From positions 373,093 to 437,092 of the forward strand of contig NZ_MSCP01000001.1 in assembly GCF_002954715.1 (NCBI RefSeq): a DNA stretch of 64,000 nt, given 5' to 3'. This document shows positions 55,426 to 64,000 of this stretch, in pieces (position 1 is the stretch's first letter; every line of letters begins with the position of its first letter). This DNA comes from Aliivibrio sifiae (GTDB lineage Bacteria; Pseudomonadota; Gammaproteobacteria; Enterobacterales; Vibrionaceae). The notes under the pieces were generated by a model. That model made no database searches. It was not told where the DNA came from and was given only the letters and a program-made list of their open reading frames with translations. Made by a program: the position numbers and the translations under genes.

Positions 55426-56149
55426 TGGGCTAACTTACGATCATAAAGGCAACGTAAACAGTCAGAAAGCGTTTTTAGAGCGCTATTCTGATTTAGTGAA
55501 ACGAATTGCTCACCATTTAATGGCAAGATTACCTGCAAGTGTGCTAGTTGATGATCTTATTCAGTCTGGCATGATCGGTCTGTTAGAAGCTCAACAGAAT
55601 TACGATGGCAGTAAAGGCGCAAGTTTTGAAACTTACGCTGGGATCCGAATTCGCGGTTCGATGCTGGATGAAATCCGACGTGGTGATTGGGTTCCTCGCT
55701 CTGTTCATAAAAACAGTCGTATGATTAATTCTGCAATTAAAGCACTTGAGGCTAAACTTTCTCGTGAACCGGTCGATAAAGAGATAGCAGAATATTTAGA
55801 ATTACCGTTAGATCAATATTATCAGATACTTAATGATGTAAATTGCGGTAAACTAGTCGGTATGGAAGATTTAGGCGTTTCTGATGATGTGATTACAACA
55901 GAAGAGCACGCTGACGATAATATTCCATTTCAAGGTGTTGCCGATGAACACTTTAGAGTCGCTCTTGTGGAAGCGATTAAAACGCTTCCTGAACGAGAAG
56001 CTCTGGTTTTATCTCTTTATTATGATGAAGAGTTAAACCTTAAAGAAATTGGTGCGGTTATTGGTGTCAGCGAATCTCGTGTCAGCCAAATTCACAGCCA
56101 ATCAATGCAACGACTACGGGCCAAGTTATCAACTTGGACAGTAGAATAA
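55418..56149 (+). CDS. fliA: FliA, sigma-28 factor
   Basis: Sigma factor for late genes such as flgM and the later flagellins. The 243-residue product has region 2 (LIQSGMIGLLEAQQNYD and SFETYAGIRIRGSMLDEIR) and region 4 (LKEIGAVIGVSESRVSQIHSQ). The open frame begins at 55400, but GAGGA at 55408-55412 is five bases before ATG 55418, which is chosen; it overlaps flhG by eight bases. FlgM in this window is its expected inhibitor. Confidence 0.96.
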   Translation: MSDGLTYDHKGNVNSQKAFLERYSDLVKRIAHHLMARLPASVLVDDLIQSGMIGLLEAQQNYDGSKGASFETYAGIRIRGSMLDEIRRGDWVPRSVHKNSRMINSAIKALEAKLSREPVDKEIAEYLELPLDQYYQILNDVNCGKLVGMEDLGVSDDVITTEEHADDNIPFQGVADEHFRVALVEAIKTLPEREALVLSLYYDEELNLKEIGAVIGVSESRVSQIHSQSMQRLRAKLSTWTVE

Positions 56150-56185
56150 TTAAATCCCGTTACTTTGCCCTCACTGGAGGCGATT

Positions 56186-56566
56186 TTGAATAAAAACATG
56201 AAGATCCTTATTGTTGACGATTTCTCAACAATGCGCCGTATTGTAAAAAACTTATTACGTGACCTAGGTTTTAATAACACCCAAGAAGCGGATGATGGTT
56301 TAACAGCGTTACCACTGCTTAAAAAAGGCGGTTTTGACTTTGTTGTAACCGATTGGAACATGCCGGGTATGCAAGGGATCGACTTGCTAAAAACGATTCG
56401 TGCCGATGACGAATTAAAACATTTACCAGTATTAATGATCACTGCAGAAGCAAAACGTGAGCAAATCATTGAAGCCGCTCAAGCTGGTGTTAATGGCTAT
56501 ATTGTTAAGCCATTTACGGCTGCAACATTAAAAGAAAAATTAGACAAAATTTTTGAACGTTTATAA
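56186..56566 (+). CDS. cheY: CheY, chemotaxis response regulator
   Basis: Phosphorylated by CheA and binds FliM to reverse rotation. Receiver domain with acidic pocket, phospho-acceptor Asp in [14 protein letters not shown] and the YIVKPF lysine. The longest frame begins at a TTG (56165). GGAGG at 56176-56180 is five bases before TTG 56186 and 17 before ATG 56198, so TTG 56186 (126 residues, starting [12 protein letters not shown]) is favoured; ATG 56198 is the alternative. Confidence 0.93.
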   Translation: MNKNMKILIVDDFSTMRRIVKNLLRDLGFNNTQEADDGLTALPLLKKGGFDFVVTDWNMPGMQGIDLLKTIRADDELKHLPVLMITAEAKREQIIEAAQAGVNGYIVKPFTAATLKEKLDKIFERL

Positions 56567-56599
56567 GTAAATGTTGCGCGGTGAAGGATTAGCAATAAG

Positions 56600-57316
56600 A
56601 TGATTTCATTAACTGATGCCAAAGAGCTTGTTGCTTTATTAGAAGCAGGCAAGCAAGAAGAAGCGGATCAAATCGTCGCTTCATTAGCGGTTGCTAGCGA
56701 ACCTCCAATGCTTCAAGAAATTGGTTCTTTAACTCGTGATCTTCATGAGTCATTAAAGAACTTCAAGCTTGATCATCGAGTTGTCGCTATTGCTAATGAT
56801 GAGATCCCTGATGCACGTGATCGTTTGCAATATGTGATTGATAAGACTGAAATGGCAGCCAATAAAACAATGGATGCTGTTGACCGTTCATTTCCTATTG
56901 CTGACGAGTTGCATGAGGGACTACTTCAAGTACGTCCTCAATGGAACAGCTTAATGAAAGGCAGAATTGAGCTTACTCAATTTAAAGCGTTATGCCACAA
57001 CATTGATGGTCTACTTACTCAAGTTGAAGGGAACAGTTCAGAACTACGTAATGAGCTGACTAACATCTTGATGGCGCAAGATTTTCAAGACCTTACCGGT
57101 CAAATTATTAAACGAGTAATTACGTTAGTTCAAGAAGTTGAAGACCGATTGGTTGATATTTTGACTTTGTTTAAAGTAGAAGAGCGACTTGGTGAACAAG
57201 ACGAACTTGATAAACCTTCCCAAGCTGAAGGTCCTATTTTAAACCCACATGAACGTGAAGATGCAGTTGCATCTCAAGATGACGTTGATGACCTATTAGC
57301 CAGTCTAGGATTTTAG
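56600..57316 (+). CDS. cheZ: CheZ, CheY-P phosphatase
   Basis: Removes phosphate from CheY. The 238-residue product is helical with the active-site block AQDFQDLTGQ and a C-terminal CheY-binding peptide (DDVDDLLASLGF). AAGGA lies before the ATG. It stands between cheY and cheA as in other Vibrio. Confidence 0.95.
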   Translation: MISLTDAKELVALLEAGKQEEADQIVASLAVASEPPMLQEIGSLTRDLHESLKNFKLDHRVVAIANDEIPDARDRLQYVIDKTEMAANKTMDAVDRSFPIADELHEGLLQVRPQWNSLMKGRIELTQFKALCHNIDGLLTQVEGNSSELRNELTNILMAQDFQDLTGQIIKRVITLVQEVEDRLVDILTLFKVEERLGEQDELDKPSQAEGPILNPHEREDAVASQDDVDDLLASLGF

Positions 57317-57325
57317 AGGAATATT

Positions 57326-59515
57326 ATGAGCTTTGAAATGGATGAAGACATCCTGCAAGATTTCTTAATTGAAGCAGGAGAAATTCTTGAGCTACTTTCT
57401 GAACAATTAGTTGAATTAGAACAACGTCCTGACGATTCTGATTTATTAAATGCTATTTTCCGTGGTTTCCATACTGTAAAAGGGGGCGCAGGCTTCCTTT
57501 CATTAACAGAACTGGTTGATGCGTGTCATGGTGCTGAAAATGTGTTCGATATTCTTAGAACCGGTAAACGTAAAGTTACCTCTGAGTTAATGGATACTAT
57601 TTTAGAAACGCTTGATAGTGTAAATGTAATGTTCAGCGCGGTTCAAAATGGCGAAGCAGTTGAACCTGCTGAACAACGCTTATTGGATCTGCTTCATCAT
57701 TTAAGCAAACCAGCAACTGAAGATGAAATTGCAGCAGCAACAACAGAAGTTGCGGCTCCAGTCGTTGAAGCTGTTATTCCTCAAGAACCTGTTGTTGAAA
57801 GCAATATACATGATTCAGTGGACGATATTACTGAAGATGAATTTGAAAAATTATTAGATGAATTGCACGGCAAAGGTGCAGCTCCATCAAGTACTTCTTC
57901 AGCTCCAGCACCAAAAGCACCTGTGACTCCAGTAATGGATACCGCTGCTGATGGAGACATTACAGATGATGAGTTTGAACGCTTACTGGATGAACTTCAT
58001 GGCTCAGGTCAAAGCCCAAGCAACTCAACAGCAGCTTCGGCACCAGTGACACCAAGTGCTAATACTAAATCTGTTGATGAAGTATTAGCGGGTGACTCTG
58101 ATCTTATGAGTGATGACGAGTTTGAAAAACTATTAGATCAACTGCATGGTTCAGGTAAAGGACCAACAGATGAAGAACTTGATCAAGCCGTAAAACCAGC
58201 TGCTACAATGGCTCCGGCGACGCCTGCACCAGTAGTGCAAGAAGCGCCAACACGAACAACAGCTCCTGCACCAACAAGAACTCAAGCACCAGAAGCAAAG
58301 CCTGTAGCAAAAGCACCAGCTAAACCACAGTCTAAGCCTCAAGCGGAAAGCACAGTTCGTGTTGATACATCAACGCTTGATAACATCATGAACATGGTGG
58401 GTGAGCTAGTTCTTGTTCGTAACCGTTTAGTAAGTCTAGGTTTGAATAGCAATGACGAAGAAATGTCAAAAGCGGTTTCAAATCTTGATGTCGTTACTGC
58501 AGATATTCAAGGCGCAGTAATGAAAACTCGTATGCAACCGATCAAGAAAGTGTTTGGTCGTTTCCCACGAGTGGTACGTGATTTAGCTCGTACACTGAAA
58601 AAAGACATCGTGCTAGAAATGCGCGGTGAAGAAACAGATTTAGATAAAAACTTGGTTGAAGCGCTTGCCGATCCATTGATTCACTTAGTGCGAAACTCTG
58701 TGGACCATGGTATTGAAATGCCGGATGTTCGAGCAAAAACAGGTAAAGATCGCACAGGTAAAGTTATCTTGTCGGCTTCTCAAGAAGGTGACCATATTCT
58801 ACTAAGCATCATCGATGATGGTGGCGGTATGGATGCAGATAAACTTCGTGGTATTGCCGTTACTCGTGGCTTGATGGACAGTGATGCAGCGTCTCGTTTA
58901 ACCAATAAAGAATGTTATAACCTTATTTTTGCACCTGGTTTCTCAACCAAAACTGAAATCTCAGATATTTCAGGTCGTGGTGTAGGTATGGACGTAGTGA
59001 AAACTGCGATCAACCAATTAAATGGTTCAATCGACATCGATTCAAGCATGGGTGAAGGCACAAAAATTGTTATCAAAGTGCCACTGACGTTAGCAATACT
59101 TCCAACCTTAATGGTCGGCGTAGCTAATCAACCTTTTGCATTGCCATTAGCAAGCGTTAATGAAATCTTCCACCTTGATTTGTCTAAGACAAACATGGTT
59201 GATGGTCAATTAACCACAATTGTGCGTGAAAAATCGATCCCACTTTTCTTCTTACAAGATTGGTTAGTTCCTGGTTCTCGTCAAACAGAACGTAAAGGAT
59301 TAGGCCATGTTGTTATTATTCAATTAGGTGCACAACGAGTTGGTTTTGTTGTGGATACATTGATTGGTCAAGAAGAAGTAGTTATTAAGCCGCTTGATGA
59401 ATTATTGCAAGGCACGCCAGGAATGGCAGGTGCAACCATTACTTCTGATGGTCATATTGCATTGATCCTTGATGTTCCAAATTTGCTTAAGCGTTACGCT
59501 GTTCGCATGCGTTAA
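57326..59515 (+). CDS. cheA: CheA, chemotaxis histidine kinase
   Basis: Kinase of the receptor array. The 729-residue product has P1 with the phosphorylated His49 (FHTVKGGAGF), a roughly 200-residue Pro/Ala-rich linker, a P3 dimerisation domain from about 343, P4 with LVRNSVDHGIE, and a CheW-like P5. A folded P2 domain is not visible. Instead, the linker holds three copies of an acidic motif ending LLDELHG (166-182, 211-226, 259-275). In Vibrio this region is where ParP contacts CheA. GAGGAA is upstream. Confidence 0.96.
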   Translation: MSFEMDEDILQDFLIEAGEILELLSEQLVELEQRPDDSDLLNAIFRGFHTVKGGAGFLSLTELVDACHGAENVFDILRTGKRKVTSELMDTILETLDSVNVMFSAVQNGEAVEPAEQRLLDLLHHLSKPATEDEIAAATTEVAAPVVEAVIPQEPVVESNIHDSVDDITEDEFEKLLDELHGKGAAPSSTSSAPAPKAPVTPVMDTAADGDITDDEFERLLDELHGSGQSPSNSTAASAPVTPSANTKSVDEVLAGDSDLMSDDEFEKLLDQLHGSGKGPTDEELDQAVKPAATMAPATPAPVVQEAPTRTTAPAPTRTQAPEAKPVAKAPAKPQSKPQAESTVRVDTSTLDNIMNMVGELVLVRNRLVSLGLNSNDEEMSKAVSNLDVVTADIQGAVMKTRMQPIKKVFGRFPRVVRDLARTLKKDIVLEMRGEETDLDKNLVEALADPLIHLVRNSVDHGIEMPDVRAKTGKDRTGKVILSASQEGDHILLSIIDDGGGMDADKLRGIAVTRGLMDSDAASRLTNKECYNLIFAPGFSTKTEISDISGRGVGMDVVKTAINQLNGSIDIDSSMGEGTKIVIKVPLTLAILPTLMVGVANQPFALPLASVNEIFHLDLSKTNMVDGQLTTIVREKSIPLFFLQDWLVPGSRQTERKGLGHVVIIQLGAQRVGFVVDTLIGQEEVVIKPLDELLQGTPGMAGATITSDGHIALILDVPNLLKRYAVRMR
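57821..58150 (+). repeat. Three acidic DEFEKLLDELHG repeats in CheA
   Basis: The copies read TEDEFEKLLDELHG, TDDEFERLLDELHG and SDDEFEKLLDQLHG, spaced about 45 residues apart and separated by Pro/Ser/Thr-rich spacers. DNA identity between copies is only moderate, so selection on the protein motif is more likely than recent duplication. Confidence 0.85.
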
Positions 59516-59530
59516 TGCACAAGGATAGAC

Positions 59531-60649
59531 ATGGCAATAAAAGTATTAGTTGTAGATGATTCTAGTTTTTTTCGTCGCAGAGTAAGTGAAATCATTAACG
59601 CAGATCCTCGTCTTGAAGTTATCGACGTTGCAGTTAATGGTAAAGAAGCGGTAGAAAAAGCAAAATTATTAAAACCAGATGTCATTACTATGGATATTGA
59701 GATGCCTGTCATGGACGGTATCTCAGCAGTAAGAGAAATCATGAAGGCTTGCCCAACGCCAACCTTAATGTTTTCTTCTCTTACCCATGATGGCGCAAAA
59801 GCAACATTGGATGCATTAGACGCAGGTGCTTTGGATTTTTTACCTAAGAAATTTGAAGATATTGCTCGTAATAGAGACGAAGCCGTTAGTTTATTGCAAA
59901 AACGTATTGCTGAAATTGCTCGTAAGAAATTGTTTATGCGTCGTCCATCTGTGGCAACGCAAACAACAATTTCAGCAGCTCGTCCAACGGTTCGAGCTAC
60001 GGCATCAGCAGTAGCGCCAGCTAAAAGTGCTCCTGTTGCACCAATAGCACAGCGCTTTAAGGCAACCGGTAAAAAATATCAGTTAACTGCAATTGGGACT
60101 TCAACGGGAGGTCCTGTTGCATTACAAAAGATATTAACGGCAATTCCTGCTAATTACCCACATCCGATTATTTTAGTTCAGCATATGCCTGCGACATTTA
60201 CTGCAGCGTTTGCGGCTCGTTTAAATAATTTGTGCAAGATCCAAGTGAAAGAAGCAGAGGATGGTGATGTATTGAAGCCAGGCTGTGCGTATCTTGCTCC
60301 GGGTGGTTTGCAAATGATGATTGATGGTCGTCCAGGAGCTTCACGTTTGAAGATCTTAGATGGTGGCGAACGCATGAATTATAAGCCTTGTGTCGATGTG
60401 ACTTTTGGTTCAGCTGCAAAAGTATATGGCGATAAAGTACTTTCAATGATCTTAACTGGCATGGGTGCTGATGGCCGTGAAGGCTGTCGTATGCTTAAAG
60501 CTGCTGGAGCAACCATTTGGTCTCAAGATGAGCAAAGTTGTGTTGTTTATGGCATGCCTCAAGCGATTGATAAAGCAGGCCTATCATCAGAAAGTTTACC
60601 TCTTGAGCGTGTTGCAGAAAGAATTCTGATCGAAGTTGGATTGAAGTAG
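59531..60649 (+). CDS. cheB: CheB, receptor methylesterase
   Basis: Removes methyl groups from chemoreceptors when phosphorylated. The 372-residue product has a receiver domain (Asp55 in TMDIEMP), an Ala/Pro/Thr linker and an esterase domain with the catalytic GTSTGGP serine, QHMPATF and GMGADGREG. It follows cheA closely and works with CheR, which lies 50 kb upstream in the same locus. Confidence 0.96.
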   Translation: MAIKVLVVDDSSFFRRRVSEIINADPRLEVIDVAVNGKEAVEKAKLLKPDVITMDIEMPVMDGISAVREIMKACPTPTLMFSSLTHDGAKATLDALDAGALDFLPKKFEDIARNRDEAVSLLQKRIAEIARKKLFMRRPSVATQTTISAARPTVRATASAVAPAKSAPVAPIAQRFKATGKKYQLTAIGTSTGGPVALQKILTAIPANYPHPIILVQHMPATFTAAFAARLNNLCKIQVKEAEDGDVLKPGCAYLAPGGLQMMIDGRPGASRLKILDGGERMNYKPCVDVTFGSAAKVYGDKVLSMILTGMGADGREGCRMLKAAGATIWSQDEQSCVVYGMPQAIDKAGLSSESLPLERVAERILIEVGLK

Positions 60650-60659
60650 GAAAATACGA

Positions 60660-61426
60660 ATGATTGTCTGGAGCATAGCGAACCAGAAAGGCGGCGTCGG
60701 TAAAACAACCACAACAATCACGCTCGCTGGTTTATTAAATCAGCGCGGTAAGCGTGTGCTAATGGTTGATACTGATCCTCATGGTTCTTTAACAACCTAT
60801 CTGGGGTATGACTCAGACAATTTGCCGTGTAGCTTATTTGAATTATTTCAACTGCCTACGCTAAATAAAGCAACGGTAACGCCGTTTGTTTTAAAAAGTG
60901 ATATCCCAGGGTTGGATATTATTCCTGCTCACATGTCTCTTGCGACACTTGATCGTGTTATGGGAAATCGTAATGGGATGGGGCTAGTATTAAAGCGAGC
61001 ATTGAAAGCGTTAGAAGGTGACTATGATTACGTATTAATTGATTGCCCTCCTATTTTAGGAGTCATGATGGTTAATGCGTTAGCAGCAAGCACGCGAATC
61101 CTTATTCCAGTACAGACCGAATTCTTGGCTATGAAAGGCTTAGAAAGAATGATGAGAACACTTAATATTATGCAGAGAAATAAACCCTCTTTGTTTGATG
61201 TAACCATCATTCCGACCATGTACGACAAACGAACAAATGCTTCATTACAAACATTAATGGAGCTGAAATCGACGTATTCTGATCAGGTATGGGCATCAGC
61301 CGTTCCTATTGATACTAAGTTTAGAGACGCAAGTTTGAAAAGAATGCCACCTTCATTTGTTTCCCCAAATAGCCGTGGTGTTTTTGCTTATAAAACATTA
61401 TTGAATTATTTAGAGAGATTAGCTTA

Positions 61427-61427
<1 letters not shown>
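60660..61427 (+). CDS. parC: ParC, ParA-like chemotaxis array positioning ATPase
   Basis: ParA/MinD ATPase that places and segregates chemotaxis arrays at Vibrio poles; distinct from topoisomerase IV ParC. The 255-residue product has the deviant Walker A KGGVGKTTT from residue 10, the DTDPHGSLT block and a FVSPNSRG C-terminal part. TAATG overlap with the next gene couples them. Assignment rests on family and on placement with parP and cheW. Confidence 0.92.
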
Positions 61428-62524
<1,097 letters not shown>

Positions 62525-62553
62525 GATAACTCTAAAGAGGACGAGGAAAGAAG

Positions 62554-63048
62554 ATGTCTCAGATTAATGAAGTAGAGATCCGTAAAGATCAAGTTAATGA
62601 TGAAGTATTACAGTGGGTAACGTTTCAACTAGAAGAAGAAACTTACGGCATCAATGTAATGCAAGTACGTGAAGTATTGCGCCATACAGAAATCGCTCCT
62701 GTACCAGGAGCTCCAGATTACGTTCTAGGTATCATTAATCTTCGCGGTAACGTAGTAACAGTTATTGATACTCGTTCACGTTTTGGTCTAATGCAAGGTG
62801 AGATTACTGATAATACACGTATTATTGTTATTGAATCTGAGCGTCAAGTTATCGGCATCCTTGTTGATAGCGTAGCAGAAGTTGTATACTTACGTTCATC
62901 AGAGATTGACACTACGCCAAGTGTTGGTACGGAAGAAAGCGCTAAGTTCATCCAAGGCGTTAGCAACCGTGACGGCAAGTTACTTATCTTGGTAGACCTT
63001 AACAAACTTTTGTCTGAAGACGAATGGGATGACATGGCAAGCCTATAA
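62554..63048 (+). CDS. cheW: CheW, receptor-kinase coupling protein
   Basis: Connects chemoreceptors to CheA. The 164-residue product is a single CheW domain with the family blocks YGINVMQVREVLR, GIINLRGNVVTVID and ILVDSVAEV. GAGGAAAGA precedes the ATG. Its TAA overlaps the next ATG, so the following gene is translationally coupled. Confidence 0.96.
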   Translation: MSQINEVEIRKDQVNDEVLQWVTFQLEEETYGINVMQVREVLRHTEIAPVPGAPDYVLGIINLRGNVVTVIDTRSRFGLMQGEITDNTRIIVIESERQVIGILVDSVAEVVYLRSSEIDTTPSVGTEESAKFIQGVSNRDGKLLILVDLNKLLSEDEWDDMASL

Positions 63049-63509
63049 TGGTTGATATATTAACTCAGCTCTCAGAGCTATTCGCAGCAACAGCAATGAT
63101 CTTAGTTCTTGTAGTTTTCTTTATTTTAAACCGCAAAAACAAAAAGTTAGTGGAAGAACTAACGCTAGCTCAAAAACAAAATAAACACCTTCAAGATGAA
63201 CAACAAAAGCTATATAAGCAGTTTGTTGAATTTCGTACCGGTTCGATTAATTTAGGACAGCAAGTAGCGGAAATGACTCAATTAAGTCAACATTTTGATG
63301 ACCGTTTAAATGAGCTAGAAAATACAGATGTAGACAGTCGTCTGTATTCGAGAGCCAATAAGTTGGTTCAGTTAGGTGCTGGCATTAATGAATTGATGGA
63401 AGAGTGTGAACTGCCAAAAGCAGAAGCCGAGTTAATGATGTCTTTACAGGCAAAAATTGCAGCAGGTAAAGGGTCCATTCCACCATTGCGGTTAGAAGAC
63501 GAAGATTAA
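63048..63509 (+). CDS. DUF2802-like membrane coiled-coil protein
   Basis: 153 residues: one N-terminal membrane helix (about 10-27), a coiled coil (about 30-95) and a small C-terminal domain (LVQLGAGINELMEECELPKAEAELM) typical of the DUF2802 family found next to cheW in Vibrio, Shewanella and Pseudomonas. The function is unknown to me. The one-base overlap with cheW and its position at the end of the chemotaxis unit suggest a role in the array or pole. A terminator follows. Confidence 0.85.
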   Translation: MVDILTQLSELFAATAMILVLVVFFILNRKNKKLVEELTLAQKQNKHLQDEQQKLYKQFVEFRTGSINLGQQVAEMTQLSQHFDDRLNELENTDVDSRLYSRANKLVQLGAGINELMEECELPKAEAELMMSLQAKIAAGKGSIPPLRLEDED

Positions 63510-63538
63510 TTCTTGTTTTCAATTCCAAAAAATTATTA

Positions 63539-63565
63539 AGCTCCTCATTTGAGGGGCTTTTTTTA
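63539..63565 (+). terminator. Intrinsic terminator of the flhA-che unit
   Basis: agctcctc pairs with gaggggct (one G-T wobble) over an ATTT loop, followed by seven T residues. Confidence 0.9.
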
Positions 63566-63795
63566 TGCCTAAAGAAAAAGTAATTTATGATTAAATTATT
63601 AAAATAACCATAAAGTAGTATGCGTTTATCTTTTCAGTAACCATTTGATACCCTTATAGATTATAAGGTATTAAAAAAATGAAACGAAAGGACATACTTA
63701 TTTACTTATCTATCTAAATAGATTTGTTTTATATCTAAGTTTCATCGTTTTTGCTGTGCTAGAATGCCGATAATATTTTTTAACAATAGACAGTT

Positions 63796-64000
63796 ATGCT
63801 AGAAATTCGCAACGTAACCTGTATTCGAGATGAACGCATTTTATTTGAACAGCTCAGTTTTACCATATCTAGTGGTGAGCTAATTCAAATTGAAGGGCAA
63901 AATGGTGCAGGTAAAACAACATTACTTCGCATTATTGCAGGGTTAGGTTATGCGGATGAAGGTGATATCTATTGGAATGGCGAATTAACTAAGCAGCATC
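63796..64000 (+). CDS. ccmA: CcmA, heme exporter ATP-binding protein (partial)
   Basis: N-terminal 68 residues of an ABC ATPase running off the window. It begins [17 protein letters not shown] and has Walker [13 protein letters not shown] near residue 39. CcmA after cheW and the DUF2802 gene is the usual Vibrio and Shewanella order, and CcmA drives the Ccm system of cytochrome c maturation. The gap before it (63566-63795) is AT-rich with no clear promoter. Confidence 0.88.
   Translation, partial: MLEIRNVTCIRDERILFEQLSFTISSGELIQIEGQNGAGKTTLLRIIAGLGYADEGDIYWNGELTKQH

Noticed and set aside
63736-63773. TAAGTTT and GCCGATAA upstream of ccmA, both parts of a sigma-28 promoter
   Set aside because: The boxes are 22 bases apart instead of about 11, and the sequence at the correct -35 distance does not match. 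ccmA has no reason to be under FliA.

Overview
The window is almost entirely one polar-flagellum and chemotaxis locus from a low-GC member of the Vibrionaceae. The best fit is Aliivibrio (A. fischeri or a close relative). Reasons: FlgT/FlgO/FlgP of the sheathed Vibrio flagellum, the FlrA/FlrB/FlrC cascade, five flagellin genes in tandem (the flaABCDE arrangement), FlhF/FlhG polar-placement genes, and a ParC/ParP chemotaxis-array positioning pair. The species call is inference; the family call is strong.

Layout. 1-4100: tail of an unknown gene, gltX, a small exported cysteine peptide and a TPR-GGDEF diguanylate cyclase. 4195-8571: flgT, flgO-flgP, flgN-flgM-flgA. 8625-21851: cheV, cheR, then flgBCDE, flgFGHI, flgJ and flgKL (rod, hook, rings, junction). 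22508-29539: five tandem flagellins. 29664-32874: flaG, fliD, fliT, fliS (cap and chaperones). 33064-37173: regulators flrA, flrB, flrC. 37274-49961: fliEFGHIJ, then fliKLMNOPQR and flhB (MS ring, switch, export). 49990-50661: a PilZ gene on the opposite strand. 50926-63509: flhA, flhF, flhG, fliA, cheY, cheZ, cheA, cheB, parC, parP, cheW and a DUF2802-like gene. 63796-64000: start of ccmA (cytochrome c maturation).

Regulation can be read from the DNA. Well-spaced sigma-54 elements (GG, ten bases, GC) sit ahead of flgO, flgB (two in tandem), flgF, flgJ, flgK, flaA, flrB, fliE, fliK and flhA. Sigma-28 elements sit ahead of flgM, flaB and flaD. Intrinsic terminators separate most of these units. 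This matches the known Vibrio hierarchy: FlrA with sigma-54 drives flrBC and early genes, FlrC with sigma-54 drives hook and basal-body genes and flaA, and FliA drives late flagellins, with FlgM as anti-sigma factor. I found no clear sigma-28 site for flaC or flaE.

Most of the coding content is well-known machinery. The less explained signals are: hairpins in the leaders of all five flagellin mRNAs, two of them presenting AGGA in the loop (CsrA-like); two mutually exclusive hairpins at the flaC ribosome site; the flrB sigma-54 promoter lying in the loop of the flrA terminator; three copies of a FliM/CheZ-like acidic motif in CheA, which has no visible P2 domain; an NPEH instead of NPTH in FlhB; a hexanucleotide repeat in parP; and a convergent PilZ gene between flhB and flhA. 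I did not see tRNA or rRNA genes, insertion sequences, CRISPR arrays or prophage.
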